Source: Opitutales bacterium
GTDB lineage: Bacteria; Verrucomicrobiota; Verrucomicrobiia; Opitutales; Seribacteraceae
Length of the DNA: 47,929 nucleotides
Direction of reading: 5' to 3'
NCBI GenBank assembly: GCA_028042835.1
Contig: JAOFOL010000014.1
Location: 1-47,929, forward strand
Part shown: piece by piece, positions 1 to 8,532 of the stretch
Position numbering within the stretch: position 1 is the stretch's first letter
Layout of the letters: each line of letters begins with the position of its first letter
Program-made: the position numbers and the translations under genes
Notes under the pieces: model-generated
Database searches by the model: none
What the model was told of the DNA's origin: nothing
The model's input: only the letters and a program-made list of their open reading frames with translations

Positions 1-804
1 AAGGATGGTTTGGATTTAATAGGCGAGACCAATGCCACCCTAAATATTACCGATGCCAATGCCACGCTCCATGATGGAAATTATTCGGTGGTGGTGGGTA
101 ATGATTTTGGGAGCGTGGAGTCCAGCGAAGTTGAAATATTAGTATTTTACTTTCAACCGTTGGCCTTTCAAGGACTTAAACTTTGGCTAGATGCATCGGA
201 GCTCAGTTCTTCTGACTCTTTGTGGTTAGATAAGAGTGGAAATGAAAATAATGGCAACAAAACTGGTGCTACAAATGTTCTTACCAACGCACAAAACGGA
301 CATTCCGTAATGTATTACAATGCCAACGGGCAAAGACATACATTTAATATGATTAATGATATTCGAACCGTCTTTTGGGTAATTTCACAAGATGCAAGTG
401 CAAATGGTTCAGGGTACAGGCATCTTTTAGCGGATACAACCAGTCACCCAGATTTTCACAATCATGATAATGGAAAATTTTGGAGTCCACAACATACAAA
501 TAGTATGGTTAGAAACAGTATCATTCGCATGAATGGATCTATAATTGATGGATACACCACAAACTATCCAAACTCGCTATCTATTATTTCAGTAAAAACA
601 ACTGCCAATGCAGAATCAGATGCCTTTGGATATGATCGCTCAAACATGGGTAATCAATGGATTGGAAAACTTGGAGAACTACTCATTTACAATTCTGTAC
701 TCAGTGATAAACAGATCCAACAAATCGAAGGTTACCTTGCAAATAAATGGGGACTTTTAGTCAATCTGCCATCCAATCACCCCTACAAACCTGCTACTCC
801 ATAA
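1..804 (+). CDS. Secreted Ig-like/LamG-domain surface protein, 5'-truncated by the window edge
   Basis: The reading frame is open from base 1, so the start lies outside the window; the TTG at base 10 is not a credible start. The visible 267 residues begin with the end of an immunoglobulin-like domain (a NATL-x-I-x-DANATLHDGNYSV strand pattern), followed by a concanavalin-A/LamG-type domain opening with GLKLWLDASE and closing with a typical IGELLIYN-like strand and an EGYLANKWGL helix. That opening and closing pair is common in large exported proteins of Verrucomicrobiota and Planctomycetota. The protein is rich in Asn, Ser and Thr and probably acts outside the cell, perhaps in polysaccharide binding or adhesion. 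No catalytic residues are recognisable. The C-terminus has no sorting signal that I recognise. The substrate is unknown. Confidence 0.8.
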   Translation, partial: KDGLDLIGETNATLNITDANATLHDGNYSVVVGNDFGSVESSEVEILVFYFQPLAFQGLKLWLDASELSSSDSLWLDKSGNENNGNKTGATNVLTNAQNGHSVMYYNANGQRHTFNMINDIRTVFWVISQDASANGSGYRHLLADTTSHPDFHNHDNGKFWSPQHTNSMVRNSIIRMNGSIIDGYTTNYPNSLSIISVKTTANAESDAFGYDRSNMGNQWIGKLGELLIYNSVLSDKQIQQIEGYLANKWGLLVNLPSNHPYKPATP

Positions 805-875
805 TTAAGAAATCAAAGTTAGGAATCTAGTTAGGCAGAATTAAGAGGTCTCAGGTGTAAAAAAAAATTTATCCA

Positions 876-933
876 AAGGCTGAGTCTCGGGATAACTGCC
901 CAAAATCCGATGGTATGGACAGGCGGCGGATAC
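876..933 (-). pseudogene. Remnant of the 3' end of a diverged pheA copy
   Basis: Read on the minus strand, these bases encode the last 19 residues of prephenate dehydratase (VSAACPYHRILGSYPETQP), matching the end of the intact pheA at 1351-1408. The two 58-base segments align without gaps and differ at 10 positions, nine of them synonymous. The stop codon is lost: the frame runs through TTG and on to a TAA further left. Nothing upstream of this tail is left, because the sequence turns into the antitoxin gene at about 935-944. The copy is in the same orientation as the real gene, 475 bases away, and the toxin-antitoxin genes lie between the two. Confidence 0.85.
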
Positions 934-943
934 CGAAATTCCA

Positions 944-1087
944 ATGTCCAGCCTTATAAATGAAGCCGTCAGGCAATCTCTGATCGAAGATGCTGAAGAC
1001 TTGCAGGTGTTTATTGATCGTGCAGACGAGTCATCCGTAGATTTTGAATCATTTGTTCAACAACTGAAAAAGAATGGGAAGCTGTAG
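944..1087 (+). CDS. Probable N-terminally truncated antitoxin of a RelE-type pair
   Basis: This 47-residue frame starts at ATG 944 and overlaps the downstream toxin gene by 14 bases, the usual arrangement for an antitoxin-toxin pair. The segment SSLINEAVRQSL resembles the second helix of a ribbon-helix-helix DNA-binding fold. The C-terminal part, ending FVQQLKKNGKL, resembles the toxin-wrapping tail of short antitoxins. Relatives are normally about 75-85 residues, with a beta strand and first helix before this point. Here that N-terminal third is missing, and the frame upstream of the ATG enters the pheA remnant. The protein may therefore be unable to dimerise and bind DNA. The family assignment comes from tail pattern, size and neighbour. 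Confidence 0.55.
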   Translation: MSSLINEAVRQSLIEDAEDLQVFIDRADESSVDFESFVQQLKKNGKL

Positions 1088-1313
1088 GTTGCGGATCAAA
1101 AAGTCCGCGGCCCAAGAAATTGAAAAGCTTACCCATACGGACAGCATCCGAATAATCCAAGCGATTGAAAAACTGGCTCAGAACCCCCGACCTGTTGGCA
1201 GTCAAAAATTATCAGGACAGGAAAAGTTCCGTATTCGGGTTGGTAATTACAGAGTACTTTATGAAATCATCGATCATGAACTGATCATCTTCATAGTCAA
1301 AGTTGCCCATTGA
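1074..1313 (+). CDS. RelE/ParE-superfamily toxin, C-terminally truncated by an in-frame stop
   Basis: The 79 residues show the RelE/ParE fold pattern: a basic N-terminus (RIKKSAAQEIEKL), a helix with a RPVGSQKLSG turn, and the core strands FRIRVGNYRVLYEI and LIIFIVKVAH. Such toxins are usually mRNA interferases acting at the ribosome. The TGA at 1311-1313 sits where relatives normally read HR followed by a short tail ending in Tyr. Reading past it gives K-D-V-Y-R-N and a second TGA at 1332-1334, the expected C-terminus and a normal length of 86 residues. A single CGA to TGA change explains this. The lost Arg and Tyr lie in the catalytic C-terminal segment of RelE proteins, so the toxin is probably inactive. 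The upstream antitoxin is also shortened. Confidence 0.75.
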   Translation: MGSCRLRIKKSAAQEIEKLTHTDSIRIIQAIEKLAQNPRPVGSQKLSGQEKFRIRVGNYRVLYEIIDHELIIFIVKVAH

Positions 1314-1348
1314 AAAGACGTTTACCGAAACTGAATAATTGAAATCTT

Positions 1349-2428
1349 TTAAGGCTGGGTTTCGGGATAGCTTCCCAAAATCCGATGATACGGACAAGCG
1401 TCCGAAACTTCATTTAGTGCTTCGCGGATATCATCGTCCTCTGCATGTCCAAGAAAATCGACAAAGAAGAAATAATCCCAGGTTTTCCGCTTACTCGGAC
1501 GTGACTCGATCTTGCAAAGATTGATCCCGCGTGAGGAAAATGGATTAAGGGAGGACTGCAACGCCCCCACCTGATCGGGCAGGGAAAGAACAAGACTGGT
1601 ACGATAGGATACTCCATCCCTCTTGCCGGACGGGTTGCGACTGACCACCAGGAAGCGGGTGACATTATCTTTTCGATCCTGAATACCACTATCGAGCATA
1701 GGTACGCCGTGGGCTTCACCGGCAAGTTTACCGGCAATCGCGGCAATGCCCTCCCCTTCGGCCGATTCGCGGACCGCTTCCGCTGTGCTTGTCACGGGTA
1801 CCAGACGGGCATTGGGCAGGTTACGCCGTAGCCATTCCCCACACTGGGCGAGTGCCTGGTCCTTCGAACGGACTTCCACAATTTTATCGAGCGAACTGGG
1901 ACTAAATAGACAATGTTCGATCTTTAAATAGACCTGAGCAATGATCGTGAGTTCGGTATCGACCAATAGATCAAGGGAGCGATTGACTGCTCCTTCCGTG
2001 GAATTTTCAATGGGTACGACCCCGTAGTCGCACTCACCTTTTTCGACAGCCTGAAAAACATCGGGAATATCGGGCAAGGAGCGATAACTAAGTGCGGATC
2101 CAAAATTAAGCATGGCCGCCTGATGGGTAAAAGTGGCTTCCGGTCCGAGATAGCCAATGGTCAAATCCTTCTCTAAAGCAATAGATGAAGAGATCACTTC
2201 CCGATAGATGGCACGGAGGGAATCATTGGGTACGGAGCCTTCATTAAGCCCCTCAATTTTTTCAAATACTTGTTCCTCTCGGGATGGATCATAAGGGTCG
2301 ACTCCCATTTCGTCTTTGATCTTACCAATCTCGGCAGCAGCCCGAACACGTTTGTTAAGCAAGCTAACCACTTGCTCATCGATGTTGTCTATCTCGTTAC
2401 GAAGGGACTCTAATTCAGGTTTTTCCAA
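1349..2428 (-). CDS. pheA: Bifunctional chorismate mutase / prephenate dehydratase (P-protein)
   Basis: This enzyme converts chorismate to prephenate and then to phenylpyruvate, the committed branch to phenylalanine in the cytosol. Its 359 residues fall into three parts: an AroQ-type all-helical chorismate mutase (about 1-90, with LRNEIDNIDEQVVSLLNKR), a prephenate dehydratase domain (about 92-270, starting IGYLGPEATFTHQAA and containing the catalytic TRF triad in DNVTRFLVV), and a C-terminal ACT domain with the ESRP motif that binds the feedback inhibitor phenylalanine. Length and order match the family. The gene stands alone on the minus strand, divergent from ilvD with about 100 bases between them. 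Its last 58 bases are duplicated in diverged form at 876-933. Confidence 0.96.
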   Translation of the reverse strand: MEKPELESLRNEIDNIDEQVVSLLNKRVRAAAEIGKIKDEMGVDPYDPSREEQVFEKIEGLNEGSVPNDSLRAIYREVISSSIALEKDLTIGYLGPEATFTHQAAMLNFGSALSYRSLPDIPDVFQAVEKGECDYGVVPIENSTEGAVNRSLDLLVDTELTIIAQVYLKIEHCLFSPSSLDKIVEVRSKDQALAQCGEWLRRNLPNARLVPVTSTAEAVRESAEGEGIAAIAGKLAGEAHGVPMLDSGIQDRKDNVTRFLVVSRNPSGKRDGVSYRTSLVLSLPDQVGALQSSLNPFSSRGINLCKIESRPSKRKTWDYFFFVDFLGHAEDDDIREALNEVSDACPYHRILGSYPETQP

Positions 2429-2526
2429 AATAAAAAAATTTTACAAATGAACAGGGGTGATTTGTGTTCGCATACTCCTATACAACCCGATAAAGTGCGT
2501 CGCTTCAATCCTAATTCAAATTTAAC

Positions 2527-4218
2527 ATGAGTAGCTGTAACCGAAACTTTTCATCTATTGTGGTCGACGGAAAAGACCGTGCTCCCAATCGTTCCATGCT
2601 TCGAGCTGTAGGGTTCGACGACGAAGACTTTGATAAACCACAGGTAGCGGTATGCTCCGCGTGGAGTATGGTCACCCCGTGCAACTCTCATTTAGATGAG
2701 CTGGGTAAGGCATCCGTGGAGGGCGTAGACGGAGCAGGTGGTAAGGCCGTCCCTTTTGGAACCATCACTGTATCGGATGGAATAAGCATGGGAACACCAG
2801 GTATGCGCTACTCTCTAGTATCCAGAGAAGTAATTGCTGATTCTATTGAAACTGTGGTTGGTGCTGAAGGTATGGACGGACTGGTTGCGATTGGTGGGTG
2901 TGATAAAAATATGCCTGCCTGTGTTATGGCCCTTGCCCGTATGAACCGTCCGGGAATTTTTGTCTATGGAGGTACCATTCTGCCCGGTATCCATAAGGAA
3001 AAAAATCTCGATATCGTTTCGGTATTTGAAGCCGTGGGTGCACATGCATCCGGGCAGATCGATGAAGAAGAGCTAACAAGTATTGAAAAAAAAGCGATCC
3101 CTGGCCCCGGATCCTGCGGTGGTATGTATACTGCCAATACCATGTCTTCCGCAATTGAAGCTTTGGGCATGAGTCTACCTGATAGTTCCGCCCAGCTTGC
3201 CGTTTCAGATGAGAAGAAAATCGATGCAAAAGAGGCAGGCGCGGCAGTGGTCAATTTAATCCAAAAAGATATCAAGCCACGCGATATCATGTCCCGAAAA
3301 GCATTTGAAAACGCAATCACTGTGGTGATCACTCTTGGTGGATCGACCAACGCCGTCCTTCACCTCTTAGCGATGGCACATGCAGCAGATGTGAAACTTT
3401 CCCTCGACGATTTCACTGAAATTGGTAAACGTGTACCTGTACTTTGCGATCTCAAACCAAGTGGAAAGTACAACATGTCCCATTTTGTTCGAGTAGGTGG
3501 ATTACGACCTCTTCTCAGAACTCTGCTTGAAGAGGGTCTGTTGCATGGCGAGTGCATGACTGTGACAGGTAAAACGATTGCTGAAAATGTGTCTGATGCC
3601 GAACCCTATGCCCCCTACCCTAAGGGTCAGGATCTCGTTCGCCCATTTCATGACCCAATCAAGCCTGACAGTCATCTTCGGATACTTTATGGGAACCTGG
3701 CAGCCGATGGTGCTGTAGCCAAAATTACCGGCAAGGAAGGCTTAAAATTTTCTGGTAAAGCTATCGTTTATGAATCTGAAGAAGCATCTCTTCGGGGAAT
3801 TTTAGACGGCGAAGTGGAAGCTGGTCACATAATTGTTATTCGCAACGAGGGACCGGTAGGTGGACCCGGCATGCGTGAAATGCTCTCTCCAACGAGCGCA
3901 ATTATGGGAAAAGGACTGGGTAAAGAGGTCGCTCTCATTACTGATGGACGTTTTTCGGGAGGCAGTCACGGATTTGTCGTCGGACACGTCACCCCAGAGG
4001 CAGCTGTGGGAGGATTAATTGGTGTGATCGAAAATGGTGACCCTATTACCATCGATGCTGAAAACAATCAGTTAAATCTCGATTTATCCGCGGAAGAAAT
4101 TGAAAGAAGAAAATCTTCTTGGAAACAACCTGAACCAAAAGAAAAACGCGGAGTCCTATCCAAATATGCCAAGCTCGTAAGCTCCGCATCTCTGGGTGCG
4201 ATTACTGACGGAGACTAA
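2527..4218 (+). CDS. ilvD: Dihydroxy-acid dehydratase
   Basis: IlvD dehydrates 2,3-dihydroxy-isovalerate and 2,3-dihydroxy-3-methylvalerate to the 2-keto acids that precede valine, leucine and isoleucine. The 563-residue frame has the usual length. It carries the Cys-containing motifs that hold the iron-sulfur cluster: TPCNSH near residue 69, [10 protein letters not shown] near 121, and [14 protein letters not shown] near 194. The C-terminal [11 protein letters not shown] and [16 protein letters not shown] motifs are also present. The ATG at 2527 gives a typical N-terminus. The gene lies immediately upstream of pgi, separated by 7 bases, and the two are probably cotranscribed. No attenuator or leader peptide is apparent in the 98 bases upstream. 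Confidence 0.97.
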   Translation: MSSCNRNFSSIVVDGKDRAPNRSMLRAVGFDDEDFDKPQVAVCSAWSMVTPCNSHLDELGKASVEGVDGAGGKAVPFGTITVSDGISMGTPGMRYSLVSREVIADSIETVVGAEGMDGLVAIGGCDKNMPACVMALARMNRPGIFVYGGTILPGIHKEKNLDIVSVFEAVGAHASGQIDEEELTSIEKKAIPGPGSCGGMYTANTMSSAIEALGMSLPDSSAQLAVSDEKKIDAKEAGAAVVNLIQKDIKPRDIMSRKAFENAITVVITLGGSTNAVLHLLAMAHAADVKLSLDDFTEIGKRVPVLCDLKPSGKYNMSHFVRVGGLRPLLRTLLEEGLLHGECMTVTGKTIAENVSDAEPYAPYPKGQDLVRPFHDPIKPDSHLRILYGNLAADGAVAKITGKEGLKFSGKAIVYESEEASLRGILDGEVEAGHIIVIRNEGPVGGPGMREMLSPTSAIMGKGLGKEVALITDGRFSGGSHGFVVGHVTPEAAVGGLIGVIENGDPITIDAENNQLNLDLSAEEIERRKSSWKQPEPKEKRGVLSKYAKLVSSASLGAITDGD

Positions 4219-4225
4219 AATAATT

Positions 4226-5794
4226 ATGAAATCAGAACTTTATCTTTCTCATCCAGACGCTAAGTTCTGGGCCGATTTTTCCTTTGTTGATTTTACAGAA
4301 GACTATCTGTCCTCAATGTCTGAGTCTATATCAACTGCACTACAATCGATGAGCGAACTCGAAAGTGGTGCCATTGCCAATCCGGATGAGAACCGTATGG
4401 TTGGGCACTATTGGCTACGCAACCCTGATCTCGCTCCTGATAACAAACTGACTGAATCGATACGGGAGACTTTGCAAAAGGTAAAAGAAGTTACGAGTGC
4501 AGTTCACTCAGGATCTTTAAAGTGTCCCCAAGGTCCGTTTACAGACTTGCTAGTCATTGGCATCGGGGGTTCAGCTTTAGGTCCTCAATTTGTAGGCAAA
4601 GCATTGGGGTGCCCAAAGTCGGATAAACTAAAAGTACATTTCTTCGATAATACCGATCCTGATGGGATCGATCATACTCTTTCAGAAATTGGAGATTCTC
4701 TCTCCAGCACTCTTGCCTTGGTCATTTCAAAATCCGGGGGTACGCCCGAGACCCGTAACGGTATGCTGGAAGCGGAAAATGCATTTACTCAGAAAGGTCT
4801 AGATTTTGCAAAACATGCGATCGCTATAACTGGAGATGGAAGTAAATTGCATCAATACTCCCAGGAAAAAGGATGGCTCGACTTTCTTCCGATGTGGGAT
4901 TGGGTGGGTGGTCGAACCAGTGAAACCGCAGTTGTTGGGCTCTTGCCAGCCGCACTTCAAGGAATCAATATAGACCAACTTCTAGACGGGGCCAGGCAAA
5001 TGGATGACCTCACCCGCAATTCAAACTTCATGAAAAATCCAGCAGCAATGCTCGCTTTGTCGTGGCACTACCTCACCGATGCTCGGGGTTCAAAGGATAT
5101 GGTAATCCTTCCTTACAAAGACCGCCTCGAATTATTTGCAAAGTATCTCCAGCAATTAATTATGGAGTCCTTAGGGAAAGAAAAAGATTTGTCAGGGAAC
5201 ATTGTCCATCAGGGAATTTCTGTTTATGGAAATAAAGGTTCAACCGACCAGCATGCCTATGTTCAACAGTTACGCGAAGGAGTACCTAATTTCTTTGCCA
5301 CCTTTATCGAAGTACTCAAACACCGTGAGGGTGAATCGATCGCGGTGGATGAAGATGGCATGGATTCAGGGGATTATCTACATGGATTTTTTCTTGGTAC
5401 CCGGGATGCTCTTTATGAAAAGGAACGAAAATCGATTACCTTAACCATACTCGAAGTAACACCGAACGCGGTGGGTGGCTTGATTGCTTTGTTTGAAAGG
5501 GCAGTTGGATTATATGCATCCATGGTGGGAATCAATGCATATCATCAACCTGGAGTCGAAGCTGGCAAAAAGGCGGCATCTGCAATCCTCGATGTACGAA
5601 AAGACATCGTTGAACATTTAAAGTCAAATCCCAGTGCTAAATATTCAGCAAATCAAGTCGCTGAAGCTATCGGGAAATCTGAAAAAACAACTTGGGTATT
5701 CAAAATTCTTGAAAATTTAGTGATTAATCAACCTAAGACTTTTGAGAGAATTATCACTGATAATCCCCTTGAAGATCAATTTTCCGCCCGCTAA
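4226..5794 (+). CDS. pgi: Glucose-6-phosphate isomerase
   Basis: Pgi interconverts glucose-6-phosphate and fructose-6-phosphate in glycolysis and gluconeogenesis. The sugar-isomerase motif VISKSGGTPETRNG and the family signature GNKGSTDQHAYVQQLREG are both present, the latter carrying the active-site His. I place the start at ATG 4226 (522 residues, MKSELYLSHPDAKFW) rather than at the in-frame GTG at 4196: that GTG would overlap ilvD by 23 bases, the extra ten residues look unlike the family, and a GGAG lies shortly before 4226. The sequence resembles the shorter cyanobacterial and verrucomicrobial subgroup rather than the 549-residue E. coli type. It probably forms an operon with ilvD, although the two pathways are unrelated. 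Confidence 0.96.
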   Translation: MKSELYLSHPDAKFWADFSFVDFTEDYLSSMSESISTALQSMSELESGAIANPDENRMVGHYWLRNPDLAPDNKLTESIRETLQKVKEVTSAVHSGSLKCPQGPFTDLLVIGIGGSALGPQFVGKALGCPKSDKLKVHFFDNTDPDGIDHTLSEIGDSLSSTLALVISKSGGTPETRNGMLEAENAFTQKGLDFAKHAIAITGDGSKLHQYSQEKGWLDFLPMWDWVGGRTSETAVVGLLPAALQGINIDQLLDGARQMDDLTRNSNFMKNPAAMLALSWHYLTDARGSKDMVILPYKDRLELFAKYLQQLIMESLGKEKDLSGNIVHQGISVYGNKGSTDQHAYVQQLREGVPNFFATFIEVLKHREGESIAVDEDGMDSGDYLHGFFLGTRDALYEKERKSITLTILEVTPNAVGGLIALFERAVGLYASMVGINAYHQPGVEAGKKAASAILDVRKDIVEHLKSNPSAKYSANQVAEAIGKSEKTTWVFKILENLVINQPKTFERIITDNPLEDQFSAR

Positions 5795-5813
5795 TCCGAT
5801 ATTCGCTAATTTT

Positions 5814-5855
5814 TTCTTACTTAAATTACAATTTTAAGAAATATTCTTACTTAAA
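5814..5855. promoter_or_regulatory. AT-rich intergenic region with a 12-base direct repeat at 30-base spacing
   Basis: The 155 bases between pgi and the next gene are very AT-rich. The 12-mer TTCTTACTTAAA occurs at 5814-5825 and again at 5844-5855, exactly 30 bases apart, close to three helical turns. Between them, at 5831-5840, ATTTTAAGAA is a near inverted copy. The cluster ends about 95 bases before the ATG at 5950. Such phasing is compatible with a dimeric regulator site, but low base complexity makes chance repeats likely and no known operator is recognised. Confidence 0.3.
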
Positions 5856-5949
5856 ATTTTGTTAAGTTATTAAAAAGACGAAAACCTTTGGCTAATAATT
5901 TAAAAATAATTTGTTGATCGTTAACGGATAAATCTTTGAATAGTGAAAA

Positions 5950-6321
5950 ATGGCTGTTACTTTAAATAAAGACGGTAAACCAAGAAAACTTGGTAGTGGT
6001 AAAACGAAGGGTGCGGGTTGCTACGCACAAATCTCACTTCGAGAAGTGAGAAAATTAGTTAATGATAATGATGAAATTTCAGTCAGTCGGGTTTGGTTAC
6101 GATCTGTTCAGGATAAAAAGAAAGCAGATTCTATAAACTTCGAATTAACAGTCCCACAGGTTAAACCTGAATACAAACCTACCAGTAAACCAAAAATTTC
6201 ATCTAAACCGGACTTACCTTCAAGTGAAATAAAGAATCAAAATGTTTTAGTAAATAATGATGATGACGACTACGAACCACCACCCTTATTTGCGAAGGAT
6301 TCTAGCGTAAAAAAATACTAA
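5950..6321 (+). CDS. Small hypothetical protein with a basic N-terminus and an acidic Pro-containing tail
   Basis: I do not recognise this 123-residue protein. The first 60 residues form a compact, basic, probably folded segment (GKPRKLGSGKTKGAGCYAQI, then a helix SLREVRKLVND and a strand pair ISVSRVWLRSV). From about residue 75 it becomes a disordered stretch rich in Pro, Lys and Ser, then an acidic run of five Asp, then PPPLFAKDSS and a basic end. There is no signal peptide or membrane segment, so it is probably cytosolic. A nucleic-acid-binding role would fit the charge pattern but is a guess. It stands alone, converging on the lipoprotein gene at 6326 with only four bases between the two stops and no clear terminator. 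Confidence 0.65.
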   Translation: MAVTLNKDGKPRKLGSGKTKGAGCYAQISLREVRKLVNDNDEISVSRVWLRSVQDKKKADSINFELTVPQVKPEYKPTSKPKISSKPDLPSSEIKNQNVLVNNDDDDYEPPPLFAKDSSVKKY

Positions 6322-6325
6322 ACTA

Positions 6326-6958
6326 TCAAAAAGGATTCGGTAATGCTCCAAAGGGGTCAGGTGCTGCCTCAGGTGAAGTATCTGTAGCAGCGGGCAAAGG
6401 AGCAAAAGGGTCGACTTCAGAAGGCATTGTGCTTGCATCATCAGTTTCAGAAGGTACTGGAGCAAACGGATCAGCACCAACAACAGGGTTGGCAGGAAAA
6501 GTTTCCACCCCATCGCTTGGATCAGTGGTTTCCCCTTCGGGGGGCAAATCCTCAGGGTCATTTAAGTCAATTCCTGAAATGCCGAAAACAGGAGGACGAG
6601 CGGTGCTGTCCTCTTCTGTAACCACTTCAATATCTAAAGATGGAGAAGCTTCTAAATCTTCTACTTTAAGGTTACGAACCCACCAATCACGATAAACTAA
6701 ATCCCCTTCAGCGGTATACTCCTGCACAGCACCCCAACGGGAACCTCCAACCTTGGGAATAATCAATCTTCTATCCTCGTCGTAATGATGCCTTGCTAAC
6801 CAAAGTTTTTCGACCATGGATGGAGGATTAATAATTAACCGTTGCTCTACGCTCACATCCTTACGGTAATCAGTTTTTGAACAGGACTGAAAATGAATGA
6901 CAAAAAAAGAAAAACAAAGAATTCGAAAAAGCATTGGGCATCGAGATTTCAATTTCAT
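6326..6958 (-). CDS. Lipoprotein with a Pro-rich DPFAPLP-repeat tail
   Basis: The N-terminus is a lipoprotein signal: basic residues, a hydrophobic stretch (LFRILCFSFFVIHF) and a lipobox ending in Cys at QSC, followed by SKTDYRKD. The mature part has a folded segment of about 90 residues (VEKLWLARHHYDEDRRLIIP through YRDWWVRNLKVEDL), then an acidic, Pro-rich region. The C-terminus carries three degenerate DPFxxxP units (DPFAPVP, DPFAPLP, DPFGALP). The lipoprotein at 11645-12205 has the same plan, down to a PFAPLP ending. The function is unknown. The gene is second in a two-gene minus-strand pair with 6973-7437 (14-base gap). The tail could bind a partner domain or span the periplasm; that is inference. 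Confidence 0.75.
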   Translation of the reverse strand: MKLKSRCPMLFRILCFSFFVIHFQSCSKTDYRKDVSVEQRLIINPPSMVEKLWLARHHYDEDRRLIIPKVGGSRWGAVQEYTAEGDLVYRDWWVRNLKVEDLEASPSLDIEVVTEEDSTARPPVFGISGIDLNDPEDLPPEGETTDPSDGVETFPANPVVGADPFAPVPSETDDASTMPSEVDPFAPLPAATDTSPEAAPDPFGALPNPF

Positions 6959-6972
6959 TTCTAAAATACAAA

Positions 6973-7437
6973 TTATCGCGTACTGGAAAGCAAGCGCAAC
7001 TTATTGGAAGACATACTAAAACATTCGATTTCACCAGTGATACGGTTACAACGATAAATCCACCTTTCATTTTCATCGCAGAGAAACTGGTATTTTAAAT
7101 CCTGTTTTCCTTTTAGAAAAGTAACCAACTCTTTTTGCACGATTTGCTGGATTTGATCGCCATTAGCAGGATCAATTTTTTTGAGTTCTGCCGATATTTG
7201 ATTCTCAAGTAATTTGATTTGTTCCAAAATAAATCCCTCGAAATCCTTAGATGCTAAAGCAGGAGATATTATATTTTCAGAAACTTCAGAGATAATGGGC
7301 GAAGTTTCATTTAATTCATTACTTATAACTTCTGGGTCGATGCTTAGCGGATTGACATCACAACTAGAAATAAATGCACTAACTGAAACAGTTATCAGAA
7401 AACATAAATATTTACTATTTATTAAGATTGCTCGCAT
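6973..7437 (-). CDS. Small lipoprotein of unknown function
   Basis: This 154-residue frame begins with a lipoprotein signal: a hydrophobic stretch KYLCFLITVSVSAFI and a lipobox ISSC. A Ser/Glu-rich linker follows, then a helical segment around residues 60-110 (ILEQIKLLENQISAELKKID, then QQIVQKELVTFLKGK). The compact C-terminus contains two Cys (FLCDENERWIYRCN and later GEIECF) that could form a disulfide in the periplasm. I do not recognise a family. The gene is followed 14 bases later by another lipoprotein, and the two are probably cotranscribed from the 90-base region shared with the divergent oxidoreductase gene at 7528. Confidence 0.7.
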   Translation of the reverse strand: MRAILINSKYLCFLITVSVSAFISSCDVNPLSIDPEVISNELNETSPIISEVSENIISPALASKDFEGFILEQIKLLENQISAELKKIDPANGDQIQQIVQKELVTFLKGKQDLKYQFLCDENERWIYRCNRITGEIECFSMSSNKLRLLSSTR

Positions 7438-7527
7438 GATCTAGGTTCATAATCACTCAAAACTTCTTCTCCGTCAACTCATGAAGAATATATATAAATT
7501 TCAATTTAAAGACCGCACCCACCAAAG

Positions 7528-8520
7528 ATGAAAGCTCAAATTATAAGATGGGGAATTATCGGTACCGGTAGGATTGCAAGAGCATTTGCTGAGGGCATCA
7601 AATATACTTCAAACGGTAAGCTCTATGCCATTGCCTCGAGAAACTTGAAAACTGCAAATGCTTTTGCTCAGGAATGGGAGATTAAGCACGCTTTTGCATC
7701 ATACAAGGATCTTGCCCAATCTGATGTAGTGGATGCAGTCTATATCGCCACCCCTCATTCTTCACATGCAGAAAATTCGATTCTATGCATGAGAAATGGA
7801 AAAGCAGTCCTCTGTGAGAAACCTTTTGCAGTAAATACTAAGGAAGTCGATGCAATGATTTCTGTATCCAAAGAAAACAATGTTCTTTTGATGGAAGGTA
7901 TGTGGTCCCGCTTTCCTCCTTTAATGTGTAAGTTAAGAGAATGGATAAAAAATGGAAAACTCGGAAAAATCAGGGTATTACATGCAGATTTTGGATTTTT
8001 GCCAAAAGAGCGGAATCCTAAAGGTAGGTTGTTGAATCTTGAACTTGCCGGAGGTTCACTCCTTGATCTTGGTATCTACCCTATCTCTCTCGCTTCCATG
8101 ATCTTTGGTATGCCATCAAGTGTACAAACTTTAGCCAACATAGGAGAAACAGGTGTGGACGAACAATCTTCCTGGATATTTAAATATCCTTGTGGTGGGT
8201 TAGCCATGTTACTTTCTTCCATCGAATGTGAAACACGACAAGAGGCCTTCATTTCGGGGACCTTAGGAAATGTCCGTATTCACAAACAGTGTTGGAAACC
8301 TCAAAAAATGACTTTTACGGAAACCAATGGTGACAATGAAGAGATCATTGAGATGCCTTTTAAAGGGAATGGGTTCAATTATGAAGCTGAGTCTTTTAGC
8401 AACTTGTTACTGGAAGGAACAAAAGAAAGCCCAATTATGCCTTTATGTGAAAGTAGGGAAATAATGACACAGCTTGATCAAATAAGAAAAGAATGGGGTT
8501 TGATCTACCCGATGGACTAA
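7528..8520 (+). CDS. Gfo/Idh/MocA-family NAD(P)-dependent oxidoreductase, cytosolic type
   Basis: The 330-residue protein opens with a Rossmann-fold nucleotide-binding motif (WGIIGTGRIARAFAEGI). It then has the family's conserved ATPHSSHAENSILCM segment and the EKP motif in CEKPFAV, whose Lys is catalytic in relatives. The C-terminal half (from about residue 125, MEGMWSRFPPLM, then GGSLLDLGIYPISLA) resembles the trans-1,2-dihydrobenzene-1,2-diol dehydrogenase or xylose dehydrogenase subgroup. These enzymes oxidise or reduce sugars and related polyols; the substrate here cannot be read from sequence. There is no signal peptide, unlike the homolog at 39918. The gene stands alone and converges on the glycosyltransferase gene at 8533. 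Confidence 0.92.
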   Translation: MKAQIIRWGIIGTGRIARAFAEGIKYTSNGKLYAIASRNLKTANAFAQEWEIKHAFASYKDLAQSDVVDAVYIATPHSSHAENSILCMRNGKAVLCEKPFAVNTKEVDAMISVSKENNVLLMEGMWSRFPPLMCKLREWIKNGKLGKIRVLHADFGFLPKERNPKGRLLNLELAGGSLLDLGIYPISLASMIFGMPSSVQTLANIGETGVDEQSSWIFKYPCGGLAMLLSSIECETRQEAFISGTLGNVRIHKQCWKPQKMTFTETNGDNEEIIEMPFKGNGFNYEAESFSNLLLEGTKESPIMPLCESREIMTQLDQIRKEWGLIYPMD

Positions 8521-8532
8521 ACATTAAAGAAC

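Noticed and set aside
4196..4225. GTG start for pgi giving ten extra residues
   Set aside because: Would overlap ilvD, the added residues do not look like the family, and ATG 4226 is a better start.
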